Of a stretch of 64,000 bases of DNA, positions 52,879 to 61,374 are shown piece by piece. Each line of letters starts with the position of its first letter. The stretch's first letter is position 1. The notes under the pieces were generated by a model that was not told where the DNA came from, searched no databases, and saw only the letters and a list, made by a program, of their open reading frames with translations. The stretch is taken from assembly GCF_025947065.1 (NCBI RefSeq), contig NZ_CP109994.1:3472001-3536000 (forward strand), read 5' to 3'. Source of the DNA: Flavobacterium sp. N1736. Its GTDB lineage: Bacteria; Bacteroidota; Bacteroidia; Flavobacteriales; Flavobacteriaceae. The translations under genes and the position numbers were made by a program.

Positions 52879-52909
52879 GAAAACGTTTTCGTTTTAACAG
52901 ACAAAGATA
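52879..52909 (-). promoter_or_regulatory. gdhA promoter with palindromic operator candidate
   Basis: The minus-strand TATCTTTG (52909-52902) matches TAnnTTTG. Immediately downstream, GAAAACGTTTTC (52879-52890) is a perfect 12-bp palindrome overlapping the expected transcription start, where a repressor could bind. The rest of 52815-53136 is AT-rich with no other feature I can support. Confidence 0.45.
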
Positions 52910-53136
52910 TAACAAAATGCTTACTGAATGTTATTTTTTTTCATTCTAAAGAATGAATTGTATTTTTTGCAAACATTCCTAAATATAGCATTTACCACCA
53001 GTCTATTTAGTTCAAAACATTATAATTAAAGTTAACAAATTAAGTATTTTGTTACTAATTTTTTAATACGTTAATTTAATATTTTGAATCGTGCATGTTT
53101 TTTATATATTTGCCAAGATTTGAAAGCCCAAATACC

Positions 53137-53928
53137 ATGCTTAAACCTATAATACTCACATTATTCGCCTTTTTTGCGATCACTTCTACCGTATCTGCCC
53201 AATCAGACTTAGCACAAGAAGTAGGAATAATATTCGGACCCGTATCTTTTCAATCTGATTATGGAGAACGACACGATATGGACACCAATGTTGGAAACAC
53301 TGGTTTCGGTATAGGAATAGTTCACTTTATTAATTTTTCTGCCAATAATAACAGAGAAAGTTTCTTTACGGAACATTTTAAAGTTAGATCAGAATTATCC
53401 TTCAACAAAACAAATTTGCATCATTTTGGTGAATGGGTTAAAAGAGAAGAACAAAAAGGAGTTGTCCAACATCTTAGAGCGATGACCGGAAGCTCAACTT
53501 TAGTAAATCTTGGATCTCAATTAGAATTTTCTTTTATAAAAATTCATGATTACGAAAACTCGGTTGGCAGCTTTAGCCCGTACCTAAGTTTAGGATTTCA
53601 GGTAAGTTACTATTCAACGAAAGTAGGCTCAAAATTAGGTCCGTTAGGACTTCCTGCAACCACTTTTGGAAAATACCTTACTCCTTCTGATGGACGTGCC
53701 CATGGTTTTTCAAGTGAAAACGGAGTTGTATTATCTGTAGTTACAGGAGTTGGGGTTCATTATAAACTATCTGAAATGAGTGATTTAATGTTTGATATCC
53801 GTTATCAGGGATTCAACTCTGACTGGGTTGACGGATTAAATCCAAACAAAGATCTTTACAAAGAAAATAAATCGAACGATTCGCAAGTTTGGTTCAACGT
53901 AGGATATATTTACTACTTAGAATTTTAA
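53137..53928 (+). CDS. THC0290_0291-type secreted protein of unknown function
   Basis: 263 residues from the ATG at 53137, where a signal peptide begins (MLKPIILTLFAFFAITSTVSA-Q). The earlier in-frame start at 53095 would bury that signal. It is beta-rich with Gly/aromatic alternation (GNTGFGIGIVHFINFSA, SPYLSLGFQVSYYSTKVG, DSQVWFNVGYIYYLEF), ends in an aromatic strand and has the look of a small outer-membrane barrel. It resembles a conserved flavobacterial family annotated THC0290_0291; function unknown. Confidence 0.8.
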   Translation: MLKPIILTLFAFFAITSTVSAQSDLAQEVGIIFGPVSFQSDYGERHDMDTNVGNTGFGIGIVHFINFSANNNRESFFTEHFKVRSELSFNKTNLHHFGEWVKREEQKGVVQHLRAMTGSSTLVNLGSQLEFSFIKIHDYENSVGSFSPYLSLGFQVSYYSTKVGSKLGPLGLPATTFGKYLTPSDGRAHGFSSENGVVLSVVTGVGVHYKLSEMSDLMFDIRYQGFNSDWVDGLNPNKDLYKENKSNDSQVWFNVGYIYYLEF

Positions 53929-53947
53929 AGAAATTACAACATAAAAG

Positions 53948-53990
53948 AAATCCCAAATTCCAATATAAAGATTGAAATTTGGGATTTTTT
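53948..53990. terminator. Bidirectional terminator between the barrel gene and metB
   Basis: AAATCCCAAATT (53948-53959) pairs with AATTTGGGATTT (53976-53987), followed by T residues. Confidence 0.8.
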
Positions 53991-54006
53991 ATTTGAGAAC
54001 TATTTT

Positions 54007-55149
54007 TTATGCCAAAGCCTGTTCTAAATCGGCTATTAAATCTTCTGCATCTTCAATACCTACACTCAATCGAACTAAATCATCGGTAATACCAACCTCA
54101 GCTCTTTTATCTGCCGGAATAGAAGCATGTGTCATTAAAGCCGGGTGATTGGCCAAAGATTCCACTCCGCCCAAAGATTCTGCCAGAGTAAAAACTTTTA
54201 ATTTTTCTAAAAATGAAATCGAATCTTCTTTTTTGCCTGAAACAAAAGTAAAAGAAACCATTCCGCCAAAAGCCTTCATTTGTTTCTTGGCAATTTCATG
54301 AAACGGATGATTTGGCAATCCGGGATAATAAACCGTTTTTATCTTTGGATGTTTTGTTAAAAACTCAACCACTTTTTCTCCGTTTTCACAATGTCTCTGT
54401 ACACGTAACGAAAGTGTTTTAATTCCTCTTAAAACCAAAAAACTATCCATTGGTCCAAGTGTTGCGCCTGTAGCAAATTGCTGAAAATGCAATTGCTCTC
54501 CTAAAGCTTCATCTTTTACAATTAAAGCTCCGGCAATAACATCAGAATGTCCTCCTAAATATTTTGTTGCAGAGTGCATTACAATATCAGCTCCTAAATC
54601 AAGAGGTTTTTGCAAATAAGGCGTCGCAAAAGTATTATCTACAGCAAACCAAATTTTATGTTCCTTGGTAATTTTTGCAATTTCGGCAATATCAGCTAAT
54701 TTCATTAACGGATTTGTTGGCGTTTCAACCCAAATCAGTTTTGTGTTTTCGTTAATTAATGATTTCAGTTTTGCAATATCGGTCATATCAACAAAATGAA
54801 ATTTAATTCCTGAATCTTTATAAATTCTCGAAAACATTCTATATGTTCCGCCATATAAATCATCCATCGCAATAACTTCGTCTCCGGCTTTAAACGATCT
54901 TAAAATACAATCTGTCGCTGCTAATCCAGATGAAAAAGCCAATCCGCGAGTACCGTTTTCAATACTCGCCAAAGCATTTTCTAATGCCGTACGCGTTGGA
55001 TTCGATGCCCGGCTATATTCATAATCACCCAAAGGCTGCCCCGGACTTGTCTGAATATAAGTTGAAGTTTGATAAACCGGAGGCATAACAGCTCCCGTAC
55101 TTGGATCATGATGCTGACCACCATGTATTACTTTAGTATTGAATTTCAT
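54007..55149 (-). CDS. metB: Cystathionine gamma-synthase/lyase family PLP enzyme
   Basis: 380 residues, the usual length. FNTKVIHGGQHHDPSTGAVM is the N-terminal signature, the PLP lysine is in MHSATKYLGGHSDVIAG, and TLAESLGGVESLANHPALMTH is the C-terminal signature. It belongs to the Cys/Met trans-sulfuration family. CGS (MetB) and CGL (MetC-like) are hard to separate by eye, so the symbol is provisional. It is monocistronic with its own -7 element (TAAATTTG, minus strand) at 55183-55190. Confidence 0.88.
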   Translation of the reverse strand: MKFNTKVIHGGQHHDPSTGAVMPPVYQTSTYIQTSPGQPLGDYEYSRASNPTRTALENALASIENGTRGLAFSSGLAATDCILRSFKAGDEVIAMDDLYGGTYRMFSRIYKDSGIKFHFVDMTDIAKLKSLINENTKLIWVETPTNPLMKLADIAEIAKITKEHKIWFAVDNTFATPYLQKPLDLGADIVMHSATKYLGGHSDVIAGALIVKDEALGEQLHFQQFATGATLGPMDSFLVLRGIKTLSLRVQRHCENGEKVVEFLTKHPKIKTVYYPGLPNHPFHEIAKKQMKAFGGMVSFTFVSGKKEDSISFLEKLKVFTLAESLGGVESLANHPALMTHASIPADKRAEVGITDDLVRLSVGIEDAEDLIADLEQALA

Positions 55150-55182
55150 ATAGTTACGATTTTTAAACTCTGTTTTAGATTA

Positions 55183-55190
55183 CAAATTTA
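55183..55190 (-). promoter_or_regulatory. Candidate metB promoter, -7 element
   Basis: The minus strand reads TAAATTTG, matching TAnnTTTG, 34 bases before the metB start. Confidence 0.4.
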
Positions 55191-55224
55191 CCGTTTAATT
55201 TATTTTAATCCTGATACAACTTCT

Positions 55225-55232
55225 TACCTTTG
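55225..55232 (+). promoter_or_regulatory. Candidate promoter of the DUF3298-type gene, -7 element
   Basis: TACCTTTG matches TAnnTTTG, 22 bases before the ATG at 55255. Confidence 0.45.
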
Positions 55233-55254
55233 TATATAATTAACACTTTTAGAT

Positions 55255-55998
55255 ATGAAACAGTATACTTTTCTAGTCTTTTTGTTTGTAATATTCATTA
55301 GCTGTAACAAAGAGCTTTCGTTTGATAATGAAACATTTGAAAAAAAATCTACCATTCCATGCAAAATTGATTGCCCGCAAATTACGATCGAAATTCCTGT
55401 GGCAAAAAATATTCCTGTAGTTGCCGACAGCATTAATAAAAAACTTTTTTTAGTCATCAAAGAAATTGCTTATTTTGGAGAAGAACCTTTAAAACTCAGT
55501 GATTATAATACATTAGCAACATCTTTTATTGCTTCATACGAAGAAATGCATAAAAAATTTCCGAGCGAGACATTTGGCTGGGAAGGAAAAATTAAAGGAG
55601 ATGTCGAATTCGAATCAGAGCAAATTATAAATATAAAATTAGATCATTATACGTTTACCGGCGGCGCTCACGGTTATCAGGGTTATCGTTCTTTATTATT
55701 TAATCCCAAAACAGGAAAAACCATTTTTACCGATCAGATTTTTAAAAACGAGAAAGAATTTATGGCTTTCGCCGAAAAAGAATTCCGCAAAAAATATAAA
55801 ATCCCACCAAAAGCAAATATTAATGCAACAGGCTTAATGTTTGAAAACGACAAATTTCACTTACCACAAAATATTTTTTATACCGAAGAAGGTTTGCTTC
55901 TTTATTACAACTCTTACGAAGCCGCATCATACGCTGATGGTCCAAAAGAAATTTTATTTCCTTATGAGCAAGTTAGTAAATATTTGAAATATCAATAA
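55255..55998 (+). CDS. DUF3298/DUF4163-type lipoprotein
   Basis: 247 residues with a lipoprotein signal (VFLFVIFISC followed by NKELSFDNE). The C-terminal half holds YTFTGGAHGYQGYRSLLFNP, the glycine-rich motif of DUF3298 (RsiV/PdaC-like) domains, and FPYEQVSKYLKYQ closes it. Some relatives bind lysozyme or sit on polysaccharide deacetylases; here there is no catalytic domain, so only an envelope location can be claimed. It is divergent from metB. Confidence 0.8.
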   Translation: MKQYTFLVFLFVIFISCNKELSFDNETFEKKSTIPCKIDCPQITIEIPVAKNIPVVADSINKKLFLVIKEIAYFGEEPLKLSDYNTLATSFIASYEEMHKKFPSETFGWEGKIKGDVEFESEQIINIKLDHYTFTGGAHGYQGYRSLLFNPKTGKTIFTDQIFKNEKEFMAFAEKEFRKKYKIPPKANINATGLMFENDKFHLPQNIFYTEEGLLLYYNSYEAASYADGPKEILFPYEQVSKYLKYQ

Positions 55999-56068
55999 AT
56001 CTCAAGAACATTTACACATCAAAACACAAAACCTTTTCTTACATTTGGTGCTATTTTAATTTTCCCAT

Positions 56069-56545
56069 ATGTTAACCTTTAATCATTCAGGGTTGTTAGT
56101 GCCCGATAATAAAATTACCTCAACAATTCAAGAATTGGAAAATGAATTTGTTCTAAAAATTCCTTCCACTAAAAGAAGAGAAATTTTTGAAGCTTATGTT
56201 AAATATAACGAGGATTTCAAAAAAGTATGTAATTTAGACGAGTTGCATCAATGGATTAACGGATCTTATGTAACACAAAAGAACAATCCGGGAGATATTG
56301 ATTTAGTAACATTTTTAGATTATTCAATTGTTTCAAAATTAGGTTCGAAGTTAGATAATTTCAAATATCCTAACTCAGAAATTATTTATGGTGTCGATGC
56401 TTATATAATTGAGATTTATCCCCAAAATCATATTAATAATTTTAGATATGTAAGTGACAAAGCATATTGGCTGGATAGATTTACAAAAACAAGAAGAATT
56501 AGAGGAAATAGGTTATCAAAAGGCTTTTTGGAAATAAAATTTTAA
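56069..56545 (+). CDS. DUF6932-type nucleotidyltransferase-like protein
   Basis: 158 residues. FNHSGLLVPDNK at the N-terminus and NGSYVTQKNNPGDIDLVTFL in the centre are the hallmarks: a GS motif followed by D-x-D (DID), the catalytic pattern of minimal nucleotidyltransferases. The end is FTKTRRIRGNRLSKGFLEI. Members are often found beside a small helical partner, as here (102 residues, 10 bases downstream), an arrangement resembling nucleotidyltransferase-type toxin-antitoxin pairs. Toxicity is speculation. The pair is more AT-rich than the neighbouring genes, suggesting acquired DNA. Confidence 0.72.
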   Translation: MLTFNHSGLLVPDNKITSTIQELENEFVLKIPSTKRREIFEAYVKYNEDFKKVCNLDELHQWINGSYVTQKNNPGDIDLVTFLDYSIVSKLGSKLDNFKYPNSEIIYGVDAYIIEIYPQNHINNFRYVSDKAYWLDRFTKTRRIRGNRLSKGFLEIKF

Positions 56546-56555
56546 TTTACATCAA

Positions 56556-56864
56556 ATGAAAGATAACAAATTATATCATATTTTAGACTTAATAGAAGAA
56601 ATAGACAAGGTTGATAAAATGCTTATTTTACACAAAGATTCTGACTCTGCTTTGATGTTAAATCAATATAGAAATCAAAAGCTAAAACTAAGCAATTATT
56701 TAGTCAAAGAACTTTTGAGTAATAGTGATAACAGATCTGAAGTTATGTACATTATTAAGCTTTTTATAGAGAAATTTTATAATAATGAAATGAGTCATTT
56801 GCAATTTGAAGAAAATGATAACTTAAAAAAAATTGAAAACGTATTTATTGAAAATTATGCTTAA
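56556..56864 (+). CDS. Small all-helical partner protein of unknown function
   Basis: 102 residues, nearly all predicted helix (YHILDLIEEIDKVDKMLILH, NQYRNQKLKLSNYLVKELL, VMYIIKLFIEKFYN), acidic, no signal peptide. It starts 10 bases after the DUF6932-like gene, so the two are co-transcribed. It could bind that protein. I recognise no family. Confidence 0.65.
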   Translation: MKDNKLYHILDLIEEIDKVDKMLILHKDSDSALMLNQYRNQKLKLSNYLVKELLSNSDNRSEVMYIIKLFIEKFYNNEMSHLQFEENDNLKKIENVFIENYA

Positions 56865-56869
56865 TAAAT

Positions 56870-56887
56870 CTCCAGCTAAAGCTGGAG
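56870..56887. repeat. CTCCAGC/GCTGGAG mini-hairpin
   Basis: CTCCAGCTAAAGCTGGAG is a perfect hairpin with a TAAA loop, just after the helical-protein gene. The exit lacks a T run, so it looks more like a dispersed short palindrome than a terminator. Confidence 0.5.
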
Positions 56888-56941
56888 GGCAATTCAAAAA
56901 ACCTTAGGGCTTCTAAACCTTTGCCTCTTTGAACCTCCCTT

Positions 56942-58081
56942 TCACTGAACATCATATTTCATTTTCCTCAAAATCCTAAGTGCTTCTTTAAAAGACAAAT
57001 AAACTTGTGGAAAAGGTTTTAAAAGCAATTTTGAATCAATTAGTTTTTGTTTGGCATCATCGAAACCATTTAAATGGCAAATCATAAAAGTTGAAGGAAG
57101 ATTTTCCAGATCTTTTTGTTCCCGTTCCGATAAAACAGAACCTTTTTGCAGTTTTTGAAGCAATGCCATATTCGAATTATAAATATGGTATAACATTGGC
57201 CTGTTAAATTCCGGCGGTTCAAAAAGTATTTTACGGTCAATTTTATAGTAGCCGTTATCAAAAAAACGAATTGTTTGTTCTTCTAGAGGATAATAACTCG
57301 TTTTGTCATTTAACCCCAACGGAACATATTCCGTTATCGTAAAACTATCATCATCAAAAAGAATCGTAACAACATCCAGAGCCGAATAAAAAAGTTTAAT
57401 TTGTTCGTTTATTAATTCAATATCAACACGGGAAAGAAAAGTTTTATCACGGGATTTTTTGGGAACTCCAGCCCAGCAAATCACAAATAATTCTTTAAAA
57501 ACATGATATTTAGGCGACATATCTTTATGCCTGAAATTCATAAAATCGATAACGCCGTCTAATGTATACTGAATACTATTTCGGGAACTATTCTCAATTC
57601 CAATTACGGTTTCTGTATTCTGATAATTTTTCTCGACGTTACCTTCAACAGGAATCGAATTACTGCCGCGCCTCACAAAAACGCTATTGGCAACAATTGT
57701 ATGAATTCCTTTTTTAAAATACGAGACTTTGTTTTTTGGTTTAATCGTCACCAATCCAATTACTTTATCTTTGGGAAGATTCGGAAATGGCACATTCTCG
57801 TATTGAATTTTAGGCGGATTTTCTAAAAAAGCATTAACCAGATTCTGAATTCGGCTATCATCAAAAAAATCATCGCCTACAATTTCATTATCCTGATCTT
57901 CAACACCAACTACAATATAAGAATTATTGGTTGGATTTGAATTTGAAAGTGCACAAATGTGTTTCAGGAATTTTCCTTTTCCTTCACGCGTGTGAAGATT
58001 CAACTGTCTTTTTTTATCATAAAAACTGCTCTCGTCATTATGAGCGAGTAAGTTTTTGATTAAAAGACGTTTGTTGATCAT
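56942..58081 (-). CDS. AlbA_2 (Schlafen-like) domain protein
   Basis: 379 residues, cytoplasmic. The N-terminal about 150 residues (KRQLNLHTREGKGKFLKHICALSN ... SYIVVGVEDQDNEIVG ... NSVFVRRGSNSIPV) are the AlbA_2/divergent AAA-4 type domain, nucleic-acid-binding in related proteins. The C-terminal 220 residues are unlike anything I can name. Such proteins appear as regulators and in some phage-defence loci. The context (next to a DUF6932 pair) makes an accessory or defence role possible, but the evidence is thin. Confidence 0.75.
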   Translation of the reverse strand: MINKRLLIKNLLAHNDESSFYDKKRQLNLHTREGKGKFLKHICALSNSNPTNNSYIVVGVEDQDNEIVGDDFFDDSRIQNLVNAFLENPPKIQYENVPFPNLPKDKVIGLVTIKPKNKVSYFKKGIHTIVANSVFVRRGSNSIPVEGNVEKNYQNTETVIGIENSSRNSIQYTLDGVIDFMNFRHKDMSPKYHVFKELFVICWAGVPKKSRDKTFLSRVDIELINEQIKLFYSALDVVTILFDDDSFTITEYVPLGLNDKTSYYPLEEQTIRFFDNGYYKIDRKILFEPPEFNRPMLYHIYNSNMALLQKLQKGSVLSEREQKDLENLPSTFMICHLNGFDDAKQKLIDSKLLLKPFPQVYLSFKEALRILRKMKYDVQ

Positions 58082-58085
58082 TTAA

Positions 58086-58191
58086 TTAGACTTCTTAGAT
58101 TATTGGATTTTTAGACTTCTTAGAATTTAGCTGTTTAGATTTTTATATCTTCAAATGTCTTAGATTAAATGTTCAAATCTAAGAAGTCTAA
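58086..58191. repeat. Long-range inverted repeat of TTAGA units
   Basis: TTAGACTTCTTAGATT (58086-58101) is exactly inverted as AATCTAAGAAGTCTAA (58176-58191). The intervening DNA and the stretch to 58221 are degenerate copies of the same unit. Confidence 0.65.
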
Positions 58192-58225
58192 GTTAGTCTA
58201 AAAATCTAAGAAATCTAAAATCAAG

Positions 58226-58978
58226 TTAATCTCTTTTAACAATAGTTGATGACGCTTGCGCTGTACTCATAACCATTAAATCGGCAATATTAACGTGATA
58301 TGGTCTTGAAACCACAAAATGAATAATATCTGCAATATCTTCTGCCTGCAGCGGATCAAATCCTTTGTATACATTCGAAGCTCTTTCTGCATCGCCTTTA
58401 AAACGTACTTCGCTAAATTCAGTTTCCACCATTCCGGGATGAATTGCGCCTACGCGAATTCCAAACGGATTCAAATCTATTCGCATTCCAGCAGTAATCG
58501 CGTCAACAGCATGTTTTGTTCCGCAATATACATTCCCGTTCGGATACACTTCTTTTGCAGCAGTTGAACCAATATTAATTATATGTCCTGATTTTCTCGC
58601 TGTCATTTGCGGAATCACGGCTTTTGAAATATACAAAAGTCCTTTTACATTAATGTCAATCATCGCATCCCAATCGTCTAAATCCCCCGTTTGAATTGGA
58701 TCTAAACCATGCGCATTTCCGGCATTATTAATTAAAACGTCAATTTCTGAAAATGCTGCCGGTAATGAACTGATACTTTCAAAAACAGCTTCTTTATCAC
58801 GAACATCAAAAGACAAAGAATGTACTTCTGTAAAAGCTGAAAGATCTTTTTCAAGTTCCTCTAAACGTTCTTTACGTCTTCCGCAAAGGATAATTTTATA
58901 GTTGCTTTTTGCCATTATTTGTGCGGTTGCTTTTCCAATTCCGCTTGTGGCACCAGTAATTAAAACTGTTTTTTTCAT
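58226..58978 (-). CDS. Short-chain dehydrogenase/reductase (YdfG-like)
   Basis: 250 residues. The nucleotide-binding motif is TGATSGIGKATA, the NNAG motif is LINNAGNAHG, and the catalytic Tyr and Lys are in NVYCGTKHAVDA. The length and the ending (VNIADLMVMSTAQASSTIVKRD) match YdfG-type NADP-dependent 3-hydroxy-acid/serine dehydrogenases. The exact substrate is not deducible. It is transcribed alone on the minus strand, with a repeat element upstream. Confidence 0.92.
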   Translation of the reverse strand: MKKTVLITGATSGIGKATAQIMAKSNYKIILCGRRKERLEELEKDLSAFTEVHSLSFDVRDKEAVFESISSLPAAFSEIDVLINNAGNAHGLDPIQTGDLDDWDAMIDINVKGLLYISKAVIPQMTARKSGHIINIGSTAAKEVYPNGNVYCGTKHAVDAITAGMRIDLNPFGIRVGAIHPGMVETEFSEVRFKGDAERASNVYKGFDPLQAEDIADIIHFVVSRPYHVNIADLMVMSTAQASSTIVKRD

Positions 58979-59002
58979 TATGATATTTTTATTTTTTTTT
59001 AT

Positions 59003-59137
59003 TTTGCCACAGATTAAAGGATTTTCACTGATAAAAATCTGCTAAATCTGCGTGAAAAAATTACTCTCGCAGATTTAGCAGATTACGGAGATAAAAAAAA
59101 TCATTTTAATCATTTAATCATTTTAATCTGTGGCAAA
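59003..59137. repeat. Nested palindromic element (TTTGCCACAGATTAAA ends)
   Basis: 135 bp with perfect 16-bp ends (59003-59018 and 59122-59137). An inner 17-bp inverted pair, AATCTGCTAAATCTGCG (59036-59052) and its complement (59068-59084), makes a cruciform-like structure. The end arms match the arms around 10439-10657, and a fragment of the inner part, AATCTGCTTAAATCTGCG, recurs at 62321-62338. It fills most of the 196-base gap between the SDR and aldo/keto reductase genes. Confidence 0.75.
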
Positions 59138-59174
59138 TATTTTTAACTGAATACTTAAAAAAACTGCGGCTGCA

Positions 59175-60050
59175 TTAAGGCACGTCATCTCCCATACTTT
59201 CTGTCCAGATTGCAAACCAGTCTTCTTTATCCATTTTTAATTCAACAGCTTTCATCAATGATTGAATTCTGGCAACATTAACTGTTCCGGCAATTGGAAT
59301 AACTCCTGCAGGATGTTTTAAAATCCAGGCTAATAAAAGTGTATCCGAACCAAAGCTATATTTCTGAACCAAATCGGCCAATAATTTTTTCAAACGGCGT
59401 GTTTTTTTGGTATCTTCTCTAAAAACAGTTCCAAGTGGATTCCATGACAACGGACGAATTCCGTGTGTTTGCATATAATCCAAACTTCCATCAACCATTG
59501 CTTCATAATGTGTTGCTGAAAATTGCACCTGATTGTAACTTACTTCTGTTTTCTGACGAATTAATTCGGTCTGTGAACTGGTAAAATTCGAAAGTCCGAA
59601 ATCGATAATTTTTCCTTCTGATTTTAATTTTTCAACCGCTTCAGCAATTTCATCGGCCTGCATTAACGGACTTGGTCTGTGTAATAAAAAAACATCAACG
59701 TAATCTGTTTTCAATTTCTTTAAAGATTCTTCAACAGACCAAATGATATAATCTTTAGAATAATCGTAGTGTTTGATTTTGTTTTCGGGACGTTTTTCAG
59801 CTATCATCTGAATGCCGCATTTGGTAATTAACTGTAATTTTTCTCTCGAAATTTTACTTGCGTGAAATGCTTTTCCAAAATCTGCTTCTGTGGTATAAGA
59901 TCCGTAAATATCGGCGTGATCAAAAGTGGTAATTTTGTTTTCGATACTAATTTGTATCATGTTTTCCATTTCTTTAGTTGTAAGGTTTTTATCCCATACT
60001 CCCCAATTCATAGTGCCCGAAATTATAGGCGATAATGTTGTTTTGCTCAT
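59175..60050 (-). CDS. Aldo/keto reductase
   Basis: 291 residues. The catalytic tetrad is visible: Asp and Tyr in TTFDHADIYGSYTTEADFG, Lys in LITKCGIQM, His in VFLLHRPSPLMQAD. The YdhF-like branch is likely (IPIAGTVNVARIQSLMKAVEL). It is an NADPH-dependent oxidoreductase of unknown physiological substrate, single on the minus strand. The gap 60051-60274 to moxR shows no clear promoter to me. Confidence 0.92.
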   Translation of the reverse strand: MSKTTLSPIISGTMNWGVWDKNLTTKEMENMIQISIENKITTFDHADIYGSYTTEADFGKAFHASKISREKLQLITKCGIQMIAEKRPENKIKHYDYSKDYIIWSVEESLKKLKTDYVDVFLLHRPSPLMQADEIAEAVEKLKSEGKIIDFGLSNFTSSQTELIRQKTEVSYNQVQFSATHYEAMVDGSLDYMQTHGIRPLSWNPLGTVFREDTKKTRRLKKLLADLVQKYSFGSDTLLLAWILKHPAGVIPIAGTVNVARIQSLMKAVELKMDKEDWFAIWTESMGDDVP

Positions 60051-60274
60051 GGTTTTATTGCGTTATTTTTGGTAATAAATATGCTTTTCTAAAACATATT
60101 GACCAAAGTTCTTAAAAATATAAAAATAGATTCACAATTCGTCCTTAAAATTAGGTCTTTGGTCGAAGTTTTAACCATTCTTTAACATCTTACTTCTCAA
60201 AAAATATTCAATTTGCACTCTCAAAAGTTAGACATAAAAATCAGCGTTTTAAAAAAGGTTTTAAAAATATTTAT

Positions 60275-61279
60275 ATGGAAGAAAATACAACGACTTTAGA
60301 CATTAGAGCGATAAATGAAAAAATTGAAAGAGAAAGTGCTTTTATAGACCTTCTTACAATGGAAATGAACAAAGTTATTGTGGGCCAGAAACACATGGTC
60401 GAGCGTTTATTAATCGGGCTTTTAGGACAAGGGCACATTTTGTTAGAGGGTGTTCCGGGATTGGCTAAAACTTTAGCGATAAATACGTTGTCTCAGGCAG
60501 TGCAAGGTTCTTTCAGCCGTATCCAGTTTACTCCTGATTTATTACCAGCCGACGTTGTTGGAACGATGATTTACAACATTAAAGCAAACGAATTCTCTAT
60601 TAAAAAAGGACCAATCTTTGCTAACTTCGTCCTTGCCGATGAAATTAACCGTGCTCCTGCCAAAGTACAATCAGCACTTTTAGAGGCGATGCAGGAAAAA
60701 CAAGTTACTATTGGCGATACCACTTTCAAGCTAGATCGTCCGTTTTTAGTACTTGCAACTCAAAACCCTGTTGAGCAAGAAGGAACATACCAACTTCCGG
60801 AAGCGCAGGTTGACCGTTTCATGTTAAAAACCGTAATCGACTACCCAAAAATTGATGAAGAGCGTTTTGTAATTCGTCAAAACTTAAAAGGAAGTTACGA
60901 AAAAGTAAATCCTGTAGTTTCTGTAGAACAAATTTTGCGTGCGCAAGAAGCTGTTCGTGAAGTTTATATGGATGAAAAAATCGAAAAATATATCTTAGAT
61001 ATCATCTTTGCTACTCGTTATCCGGAGAAGTACAAACTTGCCGACTTAAAACCTCTTATTAGTTTTGGAGCATCGCCACGTGGAAGTATCAATTTAGCCA
61101 ATGCGGCAAAATGTTACGCTTTTATCAAACGTCGTGGTTATGTAATTCCGGAAGATGTTCGTGCCGTTGTACATGATGTTTTACGTCACAGAGTTGGGAT
61201 AACGTATGAGGCTGAAGCCGAAAACATAACTTCTGTAGACATTATCAACAAAATCGTAAACGAGATTGAAGTACCTTAA
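60275..61279 (+). CDS. moxR: MoxR-family AAA+ ATPase
   Basis: 334 residues. Walker A is LLEGVPGLAKTLAINTLS, Walker B is FVLADEINRAPAKVQSALLEAM, and sensor and helix motifs follow (VLATQNPVEQEGTYQLPEAQ; SFGASPRGSINLANAAKCYA). MoxR proteins act as chaperone-like ATPases with VWA-domain partners. It begins the conserved moxR-DUF58-Bat series of Bacteroidota. Confidence 0.95.
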   Translation: MEENTTTLDIRAINEKIERESAFIDLLTMEMNKVIVGQKHMVERLLIGLLGQGHILLEGVPGLAKTLAINTLSQAVQGSFSRIQFTPDLLPADVVGTMIYNIKANEFSIKKGPIFANFVLADEINRAPAKVQSALLEAMQEKQVTIGDTTFKLDRPFLVLATQNPVEQEGTYQLPEAQVDRFMLKTVIDYPKIDEERFVIRQNLKGSYEKVNPVVSVEQILRAQEAVREVYMDEKIEKYILDIIFATRYPEKYKLADLKPLISFGASPRGSINLANAAKCYAFIKRRGYVIPEDVRAVVHDVLRHRVGITYEAEAENITSVDIINKIVNEIEVP

Positions 61280-61283
61280 AAAA

Positions 61284-61374
61284 TTTTAGATTTTAGATTG
61301 CTGATTTTAGATTTAAAATTAGCAATCTGAAAAATAATCTAAAATCTAAAAATCTAAAATCTGCAATCCGAAAA
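61284..61374. repeat. AGATTTT/AATCTAA palindromic repeat
   Basis: A run of TTTTAGATTT units followed by AATCTAAAAATCTAAA units, making an imperfect palindrome that fills the moxR-DUF58 gap. A related tract is at 62247-62278 after the next gene. Confidence 0.55.
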
